This document shows positions 59,335 to 64,000 of a DNA stretch of 64,000 bases, piece by piece (within the stretch, counting starts at the first letter, position 1; each line of letters starts with the position of its first letter). The notes under the pieces were generated by a model. The model saw nothing but the letters and a program-made list of their open reading frames with translations, did no database searches and was not told where the DNA came from. The position numbers and the translations under genes were made by a program. Source of the stretch: Pyxicephalus adspersus (Eukaryota; Chordata; Amphibia; Anura; Pyxicephalidae); assembly GCF_032062135.1 (NCBI RefSeq), contig NC_092864.1:20853723-20917722 (forward strand), written 5' to 3'.

Positions 59335-62000
59335 GGTATGACACCTGAGACTCCGCATAGAAAGTTGTAAAGACAGCAGGGAAAGTACTGGGTGCTCAAG
59401 TTCTGGATAACAGGTACTTTATGCTTCATATCTGCATACTAAGCTATAAAGTTACTGCTGAATAAATATGCCATAAAAATGGCTCTGGAGTCTGGAGTAT
59501 ATGTTTAAAGTGTCCCTTAAAACATATAATTAATAAATACAACCTTTTTTTTTTCAAACATTTTATTTTAAAACATGATATCCAAGTTGAATGGAAACCA
59601 CAGAAATTACAATTTATGACCCAACATCTGTCATTTTTTTTTTTTTTTTTGCTTGCAAAATAAAGCACATTAAAAATAGCTATGAACCCTCGCACTTGGC
59701 ACAGAAAGGGTTAAATCATAACCAAGGACACTATTTGATTACAGAGAGACGAATGGGGGTTTCTGTACATCTCTTCATAATATGCAGAAAGTAAAAAAAT
59801 ATGTTCAGTGCAGGGGAAGTATAAAGAAAAAGTAGAAACCATTTTGAAAATACATATTTAGAAATATATGCATTAGGACATAAGCAACTTCTGTTTTTGC
59901 CACATTTAGAAACAAATAAGGAAACGTTGCTACCTGTTTCACTTTATTTTTGTTCCAAGTGAATGTATTAACAGATGTTAAAGACAAGTATGGCTGTCAT
60001 TTTCTGAAACACAGGTCCATGTAGAATTGTTGGGTCGATGCCAGAAGGTTGGACCGCTCACTGCCTAAGCCTATCGAACTCCACTCTTTACCTGGGTTCC
60101 CAACTCTGCCTACTTCCTATTCTTCATTATAAAAGGGTCCACTATACATTTCAGTTATTTTACATCACAAGAATGTAACAAGGGAAGACTGTTGGGGGAT
60201 AAAGGAGTCAGGTAGGGGAACTCAAGCAAGCAAAAGGTTTTTGTGCCCAAAGCAACCCCTTGGTTTGCTTAATGCAGGGCCAAGCAGCAGGCTTTTGCTC
60301 CACCCCCAAAAAACTATTTATATTTTCCTTGCTCCCTAACTGATCCATTCAGCCAATGAGAGTGAAGAAAACACCCGGTACCTAAAAGTATGGAGAAGCA
60401 TGTGACACAGCTTGGGCAATTAGAAATCACATTGTACCCTAAAGAGAATTCATACCCTGGTGTAAGCTACAGCCTGAGAAGCTTATAGTAAACACAAGGA
60501 TTCTTTTCCAGCTTCTGGCAAACAAATGGAGCAACAAGAAGGATGGGATGATGGAGAAGGTAACGATAGTAAGCCCGTTGTTTTGCCCACATCAGCAAAG
60601 TTCAGCTTTACCTAAAGTAATCAAAAAGTATAAAAAGCCACTGGATGTTTCAACCCATCAGCATCCATCTGTATTGGACATTTCCAAATCACATATTCTG
60701 GCTAGGTGATTAATAGGTAAATGCTTTCCAAACCAGTTTGGTTCGATAGAGGATATCTGTTTTCACATATTTGTGTGGAGCTTCACTACCGTCATGTTAG
60801 GGTAAATCTACAGAAGATTCTTGGTAAATTACTGACCTACAAGAAGCATTTTCTGATATCAGACATTGTTTTTGGATTAGGGACTTACATTAGTAAAGCC
60901 AGAATAAGGGTGAAAGAATTAGCCAGAATTAGCATGAACCTTCAAAAATATATCAGTTTCTAAATGTCTATCCTGATACGTTTTATTTAAAACTCTCGGA
61001 AACCCAGAGAGATTCTTGATTCATTTCTGCCAACAGCGTGACCATATGCTATCTGTTTTGACATTGACCATACCGATTGGGAGATTAAGATAAAGTCAAG
61101 TTTTGGAAGTCTGGGCTGTGCAAGGCAGATGGCTTCCCCTGATGTTCCCAAGTTTTTTTTACCAGAAGTCAAACAAGAAGAAGACTGGGAAGTCCAACTT
61201 ACTATTATCCTCACAAGATACAGCTTGTTCTAAAATAAATAAATACATATTTGTTTAATGCCAAATACAAGGGGCTTAATTTAGAATTTCAATAGACTGC
61301 ACATAAGACTTGTTAACCACATTCTTGTGTGTGGACTTATAATGAATTGGTCTCATTACAGATGAGGGCAAGGAATGGAGTTGGAATATAGTAATTGGTC
61401 TCAATATACAGTGGTGGAGATGGGTGGGAGCTCAGCTCCACTTTATAACCCAGGAGGATGGGCAAAAAGTATTTTGTAAGTGTGTAAGTGTTAGAGCCTA
61501 TCACGGTCGGCAGATTTTCTATGGGTATTAGATTATGCCTCTATCTGACTGACTGTCCAGCTTCTATTTGCCTAGGAGGCCAGTTGTCCAAATTTTATAA
61601 AAAAGGATTTTTTTTCATACAAACCCAATTCCACTAGAAACATTTTTTTTACTATCTGTGCATGGATCAAAGCTCCTCAAGAAAATTAATCTTTTTTATA
61701 ATGAACCTGGGGACTGAAATTCTTAAACTATAAGCACCCTATATTAGCACCTGCTGAGCACTCCTTGACCCTGAGCAGCAATGGTGATTTACCCGGATGG
61801 CTCAATACACAGAGTACTCAGCAAAGTGTTAGTGAATGCTGTATTCGTATTTATGCAGCATGGACTGAGGAATCTGAATGAATTTCAGGAAAACTATCTT
61901 ACCTCCTAACATATTTCTAATTCTGTTCTTTCACTAGTGTAGTCCATCTACAGTTAGGAAAATGCTAGAAGTATTTTGAAAAGTCCAGTAGCAGTTTTTA
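59335..62000. other. intergenic DNA
   Basis: Includes a T17 tract (59634-59650) and a + strand stop-free stretch at about 61043-61234. No recognised exon. Confidence 0.4.
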
Positions 62001-64000
62001 CTAAAAAGATACATTTAATACAGCCAACATATTTCAGGGGGTTCTCACTTCATCAAGGCTTCGTTAATACACAGATGACATAAAAATGTATGTAAAGCTA
62101 TGCGAGCTGAAGAATTTTTTTTGCTTCAGTTTAATTGGTCATATTATTCCCACATCACTGCTACACTGCACAGGCATATAAGGATCACCCCCATTTTACT
62201 GGTTCAACTTTGCTTCTTCCCAAGTCACTTTTCCTCCTCCAGCATATTCATTGGGCAACAAACACACTACAAATTTATTATCCAATAAACAGTAAGGATA
62301 TGAGTGGCAAGCTGCAAATCTGAACTATATACAGTATGTATGGTAGGACAAAGATATATGAATTAGATATATATCACCTGTACTGTGCATTAAGTTATAC
62401 ACTAATAGGCTTGCCTATATTAGATCCACACATTTCCTAGGGAAATTCCATTAGCAGGCATATCTAATAAATGCAATCCAAACTTTGCAATACAAAAGTG
62501 AAATCCTATACCTGCAGTAGGCTCACCGATCACACAATTATGCCTTGAACCGAGTGGGCAGCATGCTCAAGGTGTTGATATTTGTTAAAGCTTTATGTGT
62601 TGTATTAAACTAAGCCTGGCCACCTGTGCTCTGGTAAAATCCAGTATGACATACAAAATATAAGTAATATCACTGAACTTGTGTGTATAACCTAAGACAG
62701 ACAATCACAAATATTTTATTTCATGCAACATGATTGAAGAGGCCAATAAGTAAGTGGAGTAGGGTATACACTAGAACAATAGGTCTCATGAAATGATTTA
62801 GGAAAACTAGAGGAAATCTGTGTTGCCCATGCCAAATAATCAAGGAACTCCTTATGTTTCATGTGCACAATGATGCTTAGAATAAGGTTATTTCACATAG
62901 ACAATTCTACCTCCCTCAAGTTTTCATAAAATAAGGCTCGAGGAGACTTAAGGGTGCAAGTGAAAATGTACAAGTCTATAGCCAACATTGCTAACCTGTA
63001 ATATCCACAGATTGAAATTGCATAGTGAGCTTTATGAAAAGAATACAGAGCCCTAAAACCCACTATTGGATGACCCATTAAAGGCCTACAAGCCTTTTTT
63101 GACCTGATTATGCTGCAATAACAACAACTATCGGCATCACTTAACTCCTGTAGACAAATCTAGCTAATTATTTTGATGGGTTTTCTCCACCATCAGTTGG
63201 TCAATCATTTTCCACTTAGTTAGCACTTGCACTGGGGGGCTTCAAAAACCCATACCATACAGTTGTATAGATAAGTCTAACTGGCCAGTACAAACTATTC
63301 CACACAAAGAACTAGTTAGCAAGAGTCAACAAGACTACGTAAACGAGCACACTGCTCAAGGCGACCCACCAATGTTCCATTTTGGCTTTGATGGTCCTAT
63401 AACTTTCTAGCAAAAATCTAAAGAAACATGTACGAGAGGTTAGAGCAGATCCTCCACCTTCCTTCCGTGTTCTCTCACTCAGGCACTTACTCCTAAAATG
63501 GACCTGTCACTGTGTAGTAGACAAAAGGCTGCAATAGAAGAGGGTAGAGAAGGATAGACACCGATTTGTTCAGTCATTAAGTTTATACCAAAATTCTAAA
63601 ATGTATGCATGTCATTTTGGCAGTGCTAGAAGTTTACAATGAGGAAGAGATGGGTACCATTGTCATTTGGTAGCCTCTGAAAAGCCTTCAGGATAAAATT
63701 TACAGCTGCTAGAAGTTTAACATTATGGAAGATGTTACACCTTGTTTGTCTTTACTCTCCAATCTGCTCTTTCTTCAATGACATATTCATTTTCTCCACA
63801 AACACCTCCAACTGCTTCTCAACTAAAGTGGCTAAAAACATAACAAGAAAGACAATTTACGACCTTTTCAAGGAAAAACTGGGCCCAGCATAAAGTTTAA
63901 TGGCCAGTACACCATCCATTCATGCGAAACATGCAGGTAGCATGGGTGCCAATGGTTCATATGCAGTAGGTCTACCAATCATCTGAAGGCCAATGGTAAA
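62000..64000. other. 3' edge intergenic DNA
   Basis: A short segment near 62020-62065 ('catatttcagggggttctca', 'cttcatcaaggcttcg') recalls repeats of the 20850 type. The rest is unremarkable. Confidence 0.4.

Noticed and set aside
61043..61234. + strand stop-free stretch of about 65 codons with acidic, protein-like composition
   Set aside because: No start codon near its beginning, no recognised motif, and the opposite strand is also open. Evidence too weak for a pseudogene call.
39080..64000. Exons of usual LFNG neighbours (for example BRAT1, IQCE, TTYH3, GRIFIN, CHST12)
   Set aside because: No segment on either strand gave recognisable protein of these genes; they probably lie outside the window.

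Overview
The window is nuclear DNA of an anuran amphibian. It is AT-rich, intron-bearing and full of frog-type interspersed repeats: tRNA-derived SINEs with the 'tacagcgctgcgtaatatg..ggcgctatataaat' tail, hAT and foldback MITEs, a decayed Ty3/gypsy element and a Tc1/mariner remnant. Repeat style hints at a neobatrachian rather than Xenopus, but the species cannot be fixed from sequence alone.

Only one intact protein-coding gene is seen: lunatic fringe (lfng) on the + strand, the Golgi beta-1,3-N-acetylglucosaminyltransferase that modifies Notch. Its eight coding exons lie between 26395 and 36862. All splice junctions are GT/AG, the phases agree, and together they give 1,095 nt, or 364 residues plus stop. 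The 5' end sits in a GC-rich promoter block (about 26030-26780). Intron 1 is 7.6 kb; the other introns are 0.1-1 kb. The 3' UTR runs about 2.2 kb to an AATAAA at 39046 and carries a miR-125 seed match, a Pumilio motif and AU-rich pentamers, as suits an unstable, oscillating segmentation-clock message.

Layout: 1-25560, 5' intergenic DNA with Tc1 and gypsy relics (1.5-3.3 kb), SINEs, two hAT MITEs and several foldback MITEs. 25563-26025, a degenerate tandem array containing SINE tails that abuts the promoter. 26030-39080, lfng. 39080-64000, 3' intergenic DNA with more SINEs and MITEs, a frameshifted minus-strand protein-coding relic (46.27-46.61 kb), several compact motif-dense blocks that look like conserved enhancers (47.9-49.3, 52.0-52.4 and 54.6-55.0 kb), and a composite, strongly foldback repeat at 58.44-59.33 kb.

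No functional RNA gene, CRISPR array or prokaryotic system is present. The most useful leads are the possible Notch-feedback elements around lfng (promoter E-box/RBPJ-like overlap, intron 2 TGGGAA pair, a consensus RBPJ site with octamer and PBX/MEIS motifs at 49.07-49.26 kb), the unidentified Cys-containing coding relic, and the nested hairpins at 44.41-44.50 and 59.15-59.30 kb. All regulatory claims are motif readings and were not tested by alignment.
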